Both the position numbers and the translations under genes were made by a program. From DAIRET01 sp036795455 (lineage in GTDB: Bacteria > Bacteroidota > Ignavibacteria > Ignavibacteriales > Ignavibacteriaceae): a stretch of 24,137 nt of DNA. The number at the start of each line of letters is the position of its first letter. Position 1 is the stretch's first letter. The stretch is taken from the NCBI GenBank assembly GCA_036795455.1, contig DAIRET010000023.1:1-24137 (forward strand), given 5' to 3'. Positions 15,294 to 23,567 of this stretch are shown here, piece by piece. The notes beneath the pieces were generated by a model. That model was not told the origin of the DNA, searched no databases, and saw only the letters and a list, made by a program, of their open reading frames with translations.

Positions 15294-16416
15294 ATCTTAA
15301 CAACCTCAAAATATCTTTGAGTTGCGTATTCAAGTCTTTTGATTCAATACAATAATTAAAAAACTCCCGCCGTAGAGGATAGTTCTTCCGTAATTCATCG
15401 AACAATACTCCACACTTTCCCGGGGCGGCAGAAATCACTTTTTTAAGTCGTTTGGAATCACTTTCAATATCATAAACGTTTTTAATTGCGGATGAAATTA
15501 AGCTGACGAGCGAATTAGTATTGTCATCTAAACGAATCCGGTTATCCTCAATAACCGGGTAAACAGGCTGCCAGGAAGGAGTTGTATTCAAGAATCTACA
15601 TAAAGCATCATAAAGAATTTTAGTACCGTTTACTTTTCCCTCTAATGAATATCCCGCAATATGCGGTGTTGTAATATCAACTTTGTCCATTAACTCCAGA
15701 TTTATTTTCGGTTCATTTTCCCATACATCCAGAACTGTTCGATTGTTTATAGACTTTATTGTTTGCAGCAGAGCAAGATTGTCAACTACTTCACCTCTTG
15801 ACGTATTTATAAAAATTGTATTTTCTTTTAGTCGGGATAAATTGTTCTTATCAAACAGATGAAACGTTTTGTATTTGCCGGACATTGTTAATGGAACATG
15901 TAATGTTATTATGTCGCACTCAACTATTTCATCAAATGAAACATAATCACTGCCTGCTTGTTTTAGCTGAAGCGGCGGATCATTTTTAAACACGTTGAAA
16001 CCGAGTTTTTTTGCTATTCGGCTTACTCTGCTTCCTATATTTCCTATGCCGACTACACCGAAAGACAAACCTTCCGGGTTGATACTGAATTTCTTAAATA
16101 GATGAAAGAGGGCGGAAAAGACATACTCGGTAACTGAATCAGCATTACACCCTTTAGCGTCTGAAAATGCAATTCCGTGTTCTTCGAGGTATGCTTTATC
16201 AATGTGGTCGGTACCAATTGTAGCAGTCCCGATAAATTTAATTTTAGTGTTTGCAAGCAGTTTGGCGTCAACTTTTGTTATTGAACGAACAAGCAGTACG
16301 TCATACTCTTTTAAACAAGAGTTTGTAATTGCTCTTCCGTTGATAGTATCAACCTCACCAAATTGTTTAAAAGCTTCTTTACCAAACGCTATGTTTTCAT
16401 CTACTAAAATTCTCAT
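15283..16416 (-). CDS. pdxB: Erythronate-4-phosphate dehydrogenase
   Basis: 377 residues, close to E. coli PdxB. It oxidises 4-phospho-D-erythronate in the DXP-dependent vitamin B6 pathway, using NAD. D-2-hydroxyacid dehydrogenase features are visible: the Rossmann motif GVVGIGNIGSRVSR, catalytic Arg in INTSRGEVVDN, Glu in WENEP and His in PHIAGYSLEGK. The substrate-binding N-terminal IGTDHID and SVTEYVFSALF are typical of PdxB, and the C-terminal extension fits the PdxB dimerisation domain. An upstream TTG would add seven residues. The ATG at 16416 gives MRILVDENIAFG, the standard PdxB N terminus, so it is preferred. It overlaps the convergent TonB/MORN gene by 11 bases at the 3' end. No other B6 gene is in the window. 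Confidence 0.94.
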   Translation of the reverse strand: MRILVDENIAFGKEAFKQFGEVDTINGRAITNSCLKEYDVLLVRSITKVDAKLLANTKIKFIGTATIGTDHIDKAYLEEHGIAFSDAKGCNADSVTEYVFSALFHLFKKFSINPEGLSFGVVGIGNIGSRVSRIAKKLGFNVFKNDPPLQLKQAGSDYVSFDEIVECDIITLHVPLTMSGKYKTFHLFDKNNLSRLKENTIFINTSRGEVVDNLALLQTIKSINNRTVLDVWENEPKINLELMDKVDITTPHIAGYSLEGKVNGTKILYDALCRFLNTTPSWQPVYPVIEDNRIRLDDNTNSLVSLISSAIKNVYDIESDSKRLKKVISAAPGKCGVLFDELRKNYPLRREFFNYCIESKDLNTQLKDILRLLRFKV

Positions 16417-16521
16417 TGAAGTTCCGTGCTTATCCAAAAATTGTCATGAAACAATGGGTATTAAGAAATTGTTGGTTAAATTTGTCATGGTAAAAATAAC
16501 TAATTATGATATTTTATTATA

Positions 16522-17106
16522 GTGATCGCAATACTTGATTACGACATTTGTTCGGCAGAAGTTCTGATTGAAGTTCTAAATAAACTTAAAGTTGATTATA
16601 TAATCACATCCGGGGAATATGACATCAGTAAAGCCTCCGGAGTAATACTTCCGGATAGTAACGACTTTAAGTATTCGTTACGTTACTTACACCTAAAGAA
16701 TCTTTTTTCATATTTAAGACTGCTAAAAAAGCCGGTTCTTGGAATAGGCGCCGGTATGAAATTACTATGCGAATTTTCAGAGGAGGATGAAATCTGCGGT
16801 CTCGGAACTTTCCCGGTAAAAATAGAAAAAAGCGGGAGCAGTTTAGACAAATATACAATCCCTGGTTATAATGAAATTTTAATAAATAAAGACTCAACGC
16901 TTTTTAATGGATGCGGAACGAAAGAAAAATTTTTCTTCCCGCGTTTAAATAATATTATTAGCAGCAGAGCAGCAACTTCGACATTAAACGGTACGGGGAC
17001 AATAACCTCGGTTGAAAAAGAAAATTTTTTCGGAGTTCAATTCTTACCCGAAATGTCGAACGAAGCCGGGGAAAAAATCATCGAAAACTTTATTAATTAT
17101 AAGTGA
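16522..17106 (+). CDS. HisH-like glutamine amidotransferase with lost catalytic residues
   Basis: 194 residues, aligning over its full length with HisH, the glutaminase subunit of imidazole glycerol phosphate synthase. Parallel landmarks are MIAILDYD at the start, VILPDSNDF for VILPGVGAF, KPVLGIGAGMKLLCEFSEE for KPLLGICLGMQLLFESSE, and FGVQFLPEMSNEAG for GVQFHPEKSG. The nucleophile Cys is Gly76 and the catalytic His is Leu175; only Glu177 remains. The oxyanion-hole segment and the FYFVHSY region are also altered. Glutamine hydrolysis should be impossible by this mechanism, so it is probably a pseudoenzyme with a binding or scaffold role. The frame is intact, which argues against simple decay. 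It starts with GTG without a clear ribosome site; the serine hydrolase gene follows 12 bases after its stop. Confidence 0.8.
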   Translation: MIAILDYDICSAEVLIEVLNKLKVDYIITSGEYDISKASGVILPDSNDFKYSLRYLHLKNLFSYLRLLKKPVLGIGAGMKLLCEFSEEDEICGLGTFPVKIEKSGSSLDKYTIPGYNEILINKDSTLFNGCGTKEKFFFPRLNNIISSRAATSTLNGTGTITSVEKENFFGVQFLPEMSNEAGEKIIENFINYK

Positions 17107-17118
17107 GGAAAAATCTAG

Positions 17119-18300
17119 ATGTATAAGAATATTTTTACAGCAATATTTTTCATTTTTTCAATAGCGGTTTACGCTCAGATAAAAAGCGACAAACCGGAAG
17201 ATAATGGATTCAGTTCGGAACGGTTAAGTTATATTGATTCTGTAGTTAATACGGCAATAGCTAACAACAATATCCCGGGCGCAGTAGTATTGGTGGGGAA
17301 GGATAATTCATTGGTTTATAAAAAAGCTTTTGGAAAGCGATCCTTGAAACCGGTTGTGGAAGAAATGACTGAAGAAACCATTTTTGATATGGCATCAGTA
17401 ACAAAATCGGTAGCAACCGCAACAGCAGTTATGATTCTTGTTGAAAGAGGGAAGCTGACATTGACGGATGAAGTTAGAAAGTTTATTCCCGGTTTCACTC
17501 CTTATATCGACGAAAAAGAAAAAGAATACCATGCGAGAATTTATCATCTTTTAACACATACATCCGGGCTGCCGGCATATACCGACACCCATGAAATTGT
17601 TTCAAAATACGGCATTCCGGCTCCGGCAGGCACAATTGAAACGATTGCCGGTTTGAAGAAAAACAGTAAACCGGGGAAAGAATTTGTTTATAGCTGTCTC
17701 GGTTTTATAACACTTGCAGAAATTGTTAAAAGAATTAGCGGTGTTACAATTGATATCTTTACTGAGCGGGAAATCTTTAACCCGCTTGGAATGAAAAATT
17801 CATTTTATTTTGTTCCAAAAGGAAAAATAGGGTTATGTGCCCCGACAGAAATGAGAAACGGAGAGATGATCCGCGGAGTTGTCCATGATCCGTTAGCCTG
17901 GATACAAGGAGGAATTTCAGGGAATGCAGGACTATTTTCTACCGGGGATGATATTGCAGTTTTTGCTCAGATGATGTTGAATAAAGGTGAATATAACGGG
18001 AAGCGGATTCTTGGAACAAGAACGGTTGAAACAATGTCTTCTATTTACCCGCCTGTTATGAATGCAAAAAGAGGATTGGGGTGGGATGTCGATTCCGACT
18101 ATATGTGGCACAGAGGAGATATTTTCAAGAAGAACTGCTACGGACATACCGGCTTCACTGGGACATCATTACTATTGGTACCGGAGCATAATTTGTTTAT
18201 AGTTGTTCTGACAAACAGAGTTCACATAGATAGTGGAAACGGGATATTAAATCTCAGAAGGAGTATTGCAAATATTGTTGCTGCATCAATGACAAAGTAG
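17119..18300 (+). CDS. Secreted serine hydrolase, class C beta-lactamase/PBP-like
   Basis: 393 residues. An N-terminal signal peptide (hydrophobic core about 4-17, probable cleavage near YAQ at 18-20) sends it to the periplasm. The serine nucleophile is Ser93 in Ser-Val-Thr-Lys96. The third motif is His343-Thr-Gly (YGHTGFTG). The usual Tyr-x-Asn/Asp is Tyr191-Ser-Cys193, an unusual change. The segment VVHDPLAWIQGGISGNAGLFSTGDD and the GHTGFTGTS ending resemble the hydrolase domain fused behind NagZ in many Bacteroidota. A peptidoglycan- or muropeptide-related substrate is therefore plausible, though esterase or beta-lactamase activity cannot be excluded. GAGG before the ATG overlaps the stop of the HisH-like gene, so the two are probably co-transcribed. 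Confidence 0.88.
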   Translation: MYKNIFTAIFFIFSIAVYAQIKSDKPEDNGFSSERLSYIDSVVNTAIANNNIPGAVVLVGKDNSLVYKKAFGKRSLKPVVEEMTEETIFDMASVTKSVATATAVMILVERGKLTLTDEVRKFIPGFTPYIDEKEKEYHARIYHLLTHTSGLPAYTDTHEIVSKYGIPAPAGTIETIAGLKKNSKPGKEFVYSCLGFITLAEIVKRISGVTIDIFTEREIFNPLGMKNSFYFVPKGKIGLCAPTEMRNGEMIRGVVHDPLAWIQGGISGNAGLFSTGDDIAVFAQMMLNKGEYNGKRILGTRTVETMSSIYPPVMNAKRGLGWDVDSDYMWHRGDIFKKNCYGHTGFTGTSLLLVPEHNLFIVVLTNRVHIDSGNGILNLRRSIANIVAASMTK

Positions 18301-18306
18301 CAATTT

Positions 18307-19227
18307 TTATAAAGGACGTAACCCGGAATTAAGTAGAATATTTTCTGCTTCTTCCGGGTTAAATCCATTTAACCAGTGAATTGTAATCCCTTCTTTTTCC
18401 ATTTTACGAAACCATGTCATTTGTCTTTTTGCGAACTGATGTATAGCACTGTTCAACTTTTGAAACATGTCATTAAATGTTAGAGTGTTTTGTAAGTATA
18501 GCGATACGTATTTATATTCCAATCCGAAGAAGAGAAGTTTTTCGTGTGAAATGCCTGAAGCTAAAAGCTTTTCTACTTCCTCGATCATACCTGTATTCAG
18601 CCTTTTTTTTAACCGTTCGGTGATAAACTCTTTCTGTGCAGATCGTTCGATGTTTATCCCGATATTTAATGAATTAACTTCATAGTTCAGCATGCTCGAA
18701 GCAGGATTTTCAATGCGACTTTTTTCAATTGCAATAGCTGTGATAATTCTTTCCCTGTCAATTAAATCGGTTGTGTTATGGAGTTGCGGCTTTAGCTTCA
18801 ATAGCATTTCTTGAAGTTCTTTAATAGGAAGTTTCTGAATCGATTTTATTATCTCATCACGCGAATCGGCGGTAATTAAATTATAATTATTTAGAATAGA
18901 TGAAATGTATAAACCGGTTCCGCCAACAAGGAAAGGGGTTTTCTTTCGCTTTAGTATCGAGGAATGACATTCGATAAAGTCTTTTTTGTAGCGAAACAAA
19001 TTGTATTCTTCAGAAGGATCGACAATATCAATTAAATAAAAAGGAACTTTCCTTCCGTTGACTTCATAATCATCATAATCTTTTCCCGTCCCGATATCCA
19101 TTCCTTTGTATACCTGGCGGGAATCGGCAGAGATTATTTCACCGTTAAACTTTGATGAAAGATACGCTCCGAGTCTTGTTTTCCCCGATGCAGTGGGACC
19201 GAGAATAGTAACAAGGTTATAACACAT
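18307..19227 (-). CDS. miaA: tRNA dimethylallyltransferase
   Basis: 306 residues. It adds a dimethylallyl group to N6 of A37 in tRNAs that read UNN codons. The P-loop is GPTASGKT (residues 10-17), followed by ISADSRQVYKGMDIGTGK, the DMAPP/tRNA-binding signature. LVGGTGLYISSIL and the later QFAKRQMTWFRK are further MiaA motifs. The ATG at 19227 is preferred over a TTG one codon upstream. It lies 12 bases after the cNMP/GAF/kinase-like gene, so the two probably share a transcript. Its 3' end faces the serine hydrolase gene with a 6-base gap. Confidence 0.97.
   Translation of the reverse strand: MCYNLVTILGPTASGKTRLGAYLSSKFNGEIISADSRQVYKGMDIGTGKDYDDYEVNGRKVPFYLIDIVDPSEEYNLFRYKKDFIECHSSILKRKKTPFLVGGTGLYISSILNNYNLITADSRDEIIKSIQKLPIKELQEMLLKLKPQLHNTTDLIDRERIITAIAIEKSRIENPASSMLNYEVNSLNIGINIERSAQKEFITERLKKRLNTGMIEEVEKLLASGISHEKLLFFGLEYKYVSLYLQNTLTFNDMFQKLNSAIHQFAKRQMTWFRKMEKEGITIHWLNGFNPEEAENILLNSGLRPL
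18320..18360. terminator. Perfect 9-bp inverted repeat at the miaA 3' end
   Basis: AACCCGGAA (18320-18328) and TTCCGGGTT (18352-18360) are exact reverse complements, 23 bases apart, inside the last codons of miaA. They lie just past the stop of the convergent serine hydrolase gene. A GC-rich stem here could end the plus-strand transcript. No clear T-tract follows on the plus strand, so this is only a candidate. Confidence 0.4.
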
Positions 19228-19239
19228 CAATAATGATAA

Positions 19240-21294
19240 CTATTGTGTATAAACCGGGAGCTTTATAATGAATGTTGCTCCTTCACCGACTTCGCTTTCA
19301 ACTACAAGACTTCCGCCGTGTTCTTTTACAATTTTTTCTGCCAGCGGAAGACCGAGACCTACCCCGTTTTTCTTTCCGTGCGTCATAAACGGCTCAAACA
19401 CTCTTTCTTGTAATGAAGGGGGGATTCCAAGACCGATGTCTTTAAATGAAATGCTAACCGAATCTTCTTCCGGATTGGTTGAGATATATAGATTTCCACC
19501 TTCCGGCATTGCTTCACAAGCATTTTTAGTTATCTGGAAAAAAGCCTGGTATAACTCTTTTTTATCAACTTTAACGTGAATGTCTTTTCCATACTTTTTG
19601 AATAACTTTACATTCATACTTTCAACATACTCGGCAAGCATTTCAAGTATTTCGTCCATAACGCTGTTAAGACTTTGAACCTTTGTTTGGAGTATTGTTT
19701 TTCCTTCGGAATAGCTGAGTGTAGTTTGAACCAGCCCGATAATATTCGTAGTTTGTTCAACTATCATATCAAGTACCTGGCGAATGTCCGGCGTAATATT
19801 TTTCTTTTTTATATGTTCTGCGTAATGCTTTATAGTTAATATCGGTTTACGCAAATCGGAAATAATAAAGTTGGCAACTTTACCGAGATATGTTATTCTG
19901 TCGTTTCTAAGTAACTGCTGAACCAGGCTCGCATTTTCTAACGCAATAGCAGCATGTGCCGATAGTGCTCCAAGAAAATCTTCGTCAAGTTTTGAGAATT
20001 TACCGTTAGCACTATTTAATAGTTGTAGAACTCCAACCGTTAAACCGTCCCGATTGTTAATCGGGAAACAGAGCATCGACTTGGTTTCGTAACCGGAGAG
20101 TAAATCCATATGAGAATCAAATCTCTCATCGGCTGATACATCATCAAGATTTACAATCTCACCTGTTTCCGCAACCCATCCTGCAATTCCCTGTCCCACT
20201 TTCAGCCGGATTTCTTCTATATTTTCACCCCGGATTATTCTTGACCACAACTCTCCTTTTTCCCGGTCGAATATATACAATGTCCCGCGGTCGGATTTAG
20301 TTAAAGCACTTGCAGCGTTTACTATTGATGATAACACTTCATCAATTTTAACATTTGAATTAACAGTTTTAGCCGCTTCAATTAACATTTTTAATTGTTC
20401 GTTGTTTAACCCGGCAGGCGGTGTTTCTTTTTCTTTCAACTTCATTAAAAACTCTTGTTCGGCTGCTTCAAGTTCGCTTTTTATCTGATCAAGGTTTTCT
20501 GTATTTACATTGAATGATTCATCAAATGAAGGAGTTATTTCACTTTCAGGTTGAACATTCCCGGTATCAAATGTGGATTCCGTTTCTCCGAATTTCGAGA
20601 TGTCGAACCCTTCCGGTTCTGGTGATGAAAAGACCGAATCAAGATCATCAAACGAAAATGATTTTTCTTCTTCATTTATTTTCTCTTCCGGCTGTTCTGC
20701 ATCCGGTTTTATTTCATCATCGGTAGCCGGGGTAGTATCGGGAAAGAATTTCTGGAATTCTTCCGTTGTCGTTGAAAAGCTTGATAAATCATCAAAGGAA
20801 ACGGGTTTTTCATCGCTCTCTTCTTTTTCTTCGGGCGGGAATTCCGGAACGGGAAAATCGTCCGCTTCTTCGATAATTGTTTTTAACTGAGGGATTTCTT
20901 TTAAGCCCTGAAGGTTGCTTAAAACCACAGGGTATTTTGAAATCAACTCGTCAAGTTCTTTCTTTTTAACTACGAACAATAAAGAATCAACCTGGGCGAC
21001 AGCAGAAGACCTGCGGGCAATATTTTCAAGGTATTCGGCTTCTCCGAAAAACTCTCCGGGGTGCTTGATAAATATCTTCTGTCCTTCAACTACAGTGCTG
21101 TACTTGATTTTTATTTCTCCTTCAAGTAAAAGAAAAATTCTATCAGCCGGCTCTCCGTTTTGGAAAACTATATCGCCTTCTTTTATGTTGATAATATCTT
21201 TCTGGTTGACTGAGACTTTAATGTTGGAAGCATCCGCGCCTCCAAACAAAACATTTGATTTTATCGCTGCCAGGGTTTTTATTTGTGAAGCCAT
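19240..21294 (-). CDS. cNMP-binding/GAF/histidine-kinase-like protein lacking the H-box His
   Basis: 684 residues, soluble. A Crp-type cyclic-nucleotide-binding domain (about 30-125: GDIVFQNGEPADRIFLLLEGEIKIKY, then FFGEAEYLENIARRSSAVA as phosphate cassette) is followed by an acidic low-complexity linker (about 145-295). A GAF domain spans about 305-460 (GQGIAGWVAETGE, MLCFPI). The dimerisation helix reads FIISDLRKPILTIKHY where kinases have a His before D/E-L-R-N-P: that position is Ser479. The ATPase domain is intact (ITKNACEAMPEGG, DIGLGIP, NGVGLGL). It can probably bind ATP but not autophosphorylate at the usual site, unless another His such as the one in IKHYAEHIKK is used. No response regulator is adjacent. 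miaA follows after 12 bases. Confidence 0.88.
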   Translation of the reverse strand: MASQIKTLAAIKSNVLFGGADASNIKVSVNQKDIINIKEGDIVFQNGEPADRIFLLLEGEIKIKYSTVVEGQKIFIKHPGEFFGEAEYLENIARRSSAVAQVDSLLFVVKKKELDELISKYPVVLSNLQGLKEIPQLKTIIEEADDFPVPEFPPEEKEESDEKPVSFDDLSSFSTTTEEFQKFFPDTTPATDDEIKPDAEQPEEKINEEEKSFSFDDLDSVFSSPEPEGFDISKFGETESTFDTGNVQPESEITPSFDESFNVNTENLDQIKSELEAAEQEFLMKLKEKETPPAGLNNEQLKMLIEAAKTVNSNVKIDEVLSSIVNAASALTKSDRGTLYIFDREKGELWSRIIRGENIEEIRLKVGQGIAGWVAETGEIVNLDDVSADERFDSHMDLLSGYETKSMLCFPINNRDGLTVGVLQLLNSANGKFSKLDEDFLGALSAHAAIALENASLVQQLLRNDRITYLGKVANFIISDLRKPILTIKHYAEHIKKKNITPDIRQVLDMIVEQTTNIIGLVQTTLSYSEGKTILQTKVQSLNSVMDEILEMLAEYVESMNVKLFKKYGKDIHVKVDKKELYQAFFQITKNACEAMPEGGNLYISTNPEEDSVSISFKDIGLGIPPSLQERVFEPFMTHGKKNGVGLGLPLAEKIVKEHGGSLVVESEVGEGATFIIKLPVYTQ

Positions 21295-21336
21295 TTTATC
21301 TAAATAAGTAATTTTAAACTATTTGGTACAATAATA

Positions 21337-21948
21337 ATGAATTCTTTTGAAATCCGAAACGGAATTAGGCATTTGAGTAAAAAAGATGCCGTTTTACAGA
21401 GTATTATAAAAAATGCCCCGGTGTGTAATCTGAAAGAAGGAAGAAACTATTTCAAAGCCCTGCTGAGAGCAATTATCGGACAACAATTATCTCTTTCTGC
21501 TGCAGCTTCGATTAATAGTAGGTTTCTCGATTTTTTCGAAAACAAACCGGTGCCGGAAAAAATTCTTAAAACCGACGATTTCTTGCTACGCAAAATCGGA
21601 CTATCAAATTCAAAAACCAAATATATAAAGGACTTTTCGAGCCGGCTTATTAATAAAGAAATCTCTTTGAGAGGTATATCAAAGAAAAGCGATGAAAAGA
21701 TTATTGAAGAATTAGTTCAGGTTAAAGGAATTGGAATTTGGACTGTGCAGATGTTTCTAATATTCACCCTCGGAAGACAAAATGTATTACCTCTCGGCGA
21801 CCTTGGACTTAAAAGAGCTATTATGCAGAATTATAAACTGACGGAATTACCCGGTGAAGTAGAAATTAAAAAGCTGGCAGTAGAAAACAATTGGGAACCG
21901 TATTGTTCAATTGCAAGCTGGTATTTATGGAAGAGCCTTGAGCTATAA
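21337..21948 (+). CDS. AlkA-type DNA-3-methyladenine glycosylase (HhH-GPD)
   Basis: 203 residues of the helix-hairpin-helix/GPD superfamily. It removes alkylated bases from DNA in base excision repair. RAIIGQQLSLSAAASI (about 44-59) starts the domain. The hairpin is VQVKGIGIWTVQMFLIF (about 127-143), and catalytic Asp155 sits in LPLGDLGLKRA. No iron-sulphur cluster cysteines are present, which separates it from Nth/MutY. The N-terminal AlkA-specific domain of E. coli is absent, as in shorter MAG-type enzymes. The ATG is divergent from the kinase-like gene with a 42-base gap. The gene looks monocistronic. Confidence 0.92.
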   Translation: MNSFEIRNGIRHLSKKDAVLQSIIKNAPVCNLKEGRNYFKALLRAIIGQQLSLSAAASINSRFLDFFENKPVPEKILKTDDFLLRKIGLSNSKTKYIKDFSSRLINKEISLRGISKKSDEKIIEELVQVKGIGIWTVQMFLIFTLGRQNVLPLGDLGLKRAIMQNYKLTELPGEVEIKKLAVENNWEPYCSIASWYLWKSLEL

Positions 21949-22023
21949 CTCTGCCGGGTTTACAAAAAAAAATCAAACTTTGTGTAAATTTAGAATCGTA
22001 ATCAAAAATTATTCATCATACTA

Positions 22024-22581
22024 ATGGAAGAAAAATTAATATTAGCCGCAAAGCAAGGCGATAAGAAAGCTTTAACACAATTAGTTAAAAGTTACAGTAA
22101 TACAGTTTACAATTTTGCTTTTAAGATTTGCCGTGATAAGGAAAAAGCTGAAAATACAATGCAGGAAACATTTTTAAGCATGGTTAAATCGCTGAACCAA
22201 TTCGACGGTAAATCAAAACTGTCTACATGGTTGTATAGAATTGTTTCCAATCACTGTTTGATGGAAGCTCGGAAAAGCAAAAGGTTTTCTTATGTTGATG
22301 TTGAAAGCGAGGAATCGTTATTCGACGATAAATATATTGCCGATTGGAACAGGCTTCCGGTTAAAGAACTTGAAAACAAGGAATTAAAAAAAATTCTGGA
22401 TGGTGCAATCAGCAAACTTGCACCGGACTACCGAATTGTTTTTACTCTAAGGGATGTCGAACAGCTATCAACGGAAGAGACAGCAAAAATTACTTCTTTA
22501 TCCGTACCGGCTGTAAAATCAAGGCTCCATAGGGCAAGAGCATTTTTAAGAAAAGAAATAACAAAGGCATTTCAAAAATGA
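22024..22581 (+). CDS. ECF-type RNA polymerase sigma factor
   Basis: 185 residues. Region 2 (about 15-85: YNFAFKICRDKEKAENTMQETFLSM, then KLSTWLYRIVSNHCL) contacts core polymerase and the -10 element. Region 4 (about 125-178: LAPDYRIVFTLRDVEQLSTEETAKI, then VPAVKSRLHRARAFL) carries the HTH for the -35 element. There is no region 3 and no long C-terminal extension, the ordinary ECF layout. The stop overlaps the next gene, a zinc-finger anti-sigma, by four bases (ATGA). This fits a sigma/anti-sigma pair with balanced synthesis. OsmC and FmdB-like genes follow, pointing to oxidative or thiol stress as the trigger, which is inference from context. Confidence 0.95.
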   Translation: MEEKLILAAKQGDKKALTQLVKSYSNTVYNFAFKICRDKEKAENTMQETFLSMVKSLNQFDGKSKLSTWLYRIVSNHCLMEARKSKRFSYVDVESEESLFDDKYIADWNRLPVKELENKELKKILDGAISKLAPDYRIVFTLRDVEQLSTEETAKITSLSVPAVKSRLHRARAFLRKEITKAFQK

Positions 22582-22817
22582 AACAAGAAAAAGTTGGTTG
22601 CAGAGACGTAATGAGCCATATTTGCGAAAGTCTTGGAGAAGAAATAGATTCTCCGAAATGTATCGCCATTAAAGAACATTTGAATAATTGCGATGCGTGT
22701 AAAAACTACTTTAAGTCGGTAGAACTTACAATCGATTATTATCGGAAGTATAACATAAAGCTATCCGCACCGGCGGAAAACAAACTGCTTTCAATATTAA
22801 ACTTGAATGAAGAGTAA
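22578..22817 (+). CDS. Soluble zinc-finger (ZAS/zf-HC2) anti-sigma factor
   Basis: 79 residues with no membrane segment. The ZAS signature His34-x3-Cys38-x2-Cys41 (EHLNNCDACKNYF) is present. Cys8, His14, Cys16 and Cys28 upstream offer a further ligand and redox partners. Such proteins hold an ECF sigma factor and release it on a signal. Being cytoplasmic and Cys-rich, this one may respond to oxidation or metal directly, as RsrA does, instead of by membrane proteolysis. The ATG overlaps the sigma factor stop (ATGA). It would be missed by length filters. Confidence 0.85.
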   Translation: MKQEKVGCRDVMSHICESLGEEIDSPKCIAIKEHLNNCDACKNYFKSVELTIDYYRKYNIKLSAPAENKLLSILNLNEE

Positions 22818-22868
22818 GTGGTTTTGAATCCATTTCGAGTGTTAATCATCTAAAAGATAAAAATATAA

Positions 22869-23318
22869 ATGAGTAATATGGAAACAGTACATTATTATAC
22901 GACTACTATAAGCTGGCAGCAGGGAAGAATCGGTAAACTTGAAAGCAACGGATTCGATACAATAACTGTTGCAACACCTCCCGAATTTCCAAAGGGAGTA
23001 CCGAATCTATGGTCGCCCGAACATTTGTTTGTGGCTTCTATCAATGTTTGTTTGATGACGACCTTTTTATCGATAGCAGAGAATTCAAAACTCGGTTTTG
23101 TTTCCTACTCTGCCGAAGCCAAAGGGAAATTGGAAAAAAGTGACGGGAAGTTTATGATTACCGAAGTCGAAATTATTCCCCGTATAACTGTTAATCTCGA
23201 AAAAGACATTGAACGGGCAGAAAGAATTGTTCATAAAGCGGAAGAACATTGTTTAATCTCAAATTCTGTTAAAACTAAAATTAGTTTAAAACCTTTGATA
23301 ACAAAAGTAGAGGAGTAA
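22869..23318 (+). CDS. OsmC/Ohr-family peroxide or organic-hydroperoxide resistance protein
   Basis: 149 residues. The family reduces hydroperoxides with two cysteines. Cys61 (LFVASINVCLMTTFL) and Cys128 (KAEEHCLISNSVK) are in the expected places. The central helix and the SWQQGRIGKLESNG opening fit OsmC-like proteins more than Ohr, but the subfamily is not certain. The gene starts 51 bases after the anti-sigma gene and has a poor ribosome site. Its 3' end contains GAGGAG, which serves the FmdB-like gene three bases later. It may belong to the upstream ECF regulon. Confidence 0.92.
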   Translation: MSNMETVHYYTTTISWQQGRIGKLESNGFDTITVATPPEFPKGVPNLWSPEHLFVASINVCLMTTFLSIAENSKLGFVSYSAEAKGKLEKSDGKFMITEVEIIPRITVNLEKDIERAERIVHKAEEHCLISNSVKTKISLKPLITKVEE

Positions 23319-23321
23319 TCT

Positions 23322-23567
23322 ATGCCAATATTTGAATATAAATGCAATCAGTGCGATACAAAGTTTGAAATACTTCACAAATCTGTAAACAATCTGGAAC
23401 ATGTTGTATGTCCCGAATGTCAATCTTCTGATAATAGAAAACTGTTATCCGGTTTTTCTGCATCTACAGGCTCATCGGGTGATTATAATCAGGGAAGTTG
23501 TGCATCCGGGAATTGCGGAATTAACTATTCAAGTCCATGCGCTTCCGGAATGTGTGGATTAAACTAA
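23322..23567 (+). CDS. FmdB-family zinc-ribbon protein with Cys-rich tail
   Basis: 81 residues. The N-terminal zinc ribbon has Cys8-x2-Cys11 and Cys30-x2-Cys33 (MPIFEYKCNQC, VVCPECQS), the FmdB/CxxC_CxxC regulator pattern; the function of this family is unclear. The tail is Gly/Ser-rich and contains two copies of C-A-S-G-x-C-G (Cys60/65 and Cys73/78), 13 residues apart. The ribosome site GAGGAG lies in the end of the OsmC gene, so the two are co-translated. Confidence 0.88.
   Translation: MPIFEYKCNQCDTKFEILHKSVNNLEHVVCPECQSSDNRKLLSGFSASTGSSGDYNQGSCASGNCGINYSSPCASGMCGLN

Noticed and set aside
16417..16437. TTG start seven codons upstream in pdxB
   Set aside because: The ATG at 16416 gives the conserved MRILVDEN start.
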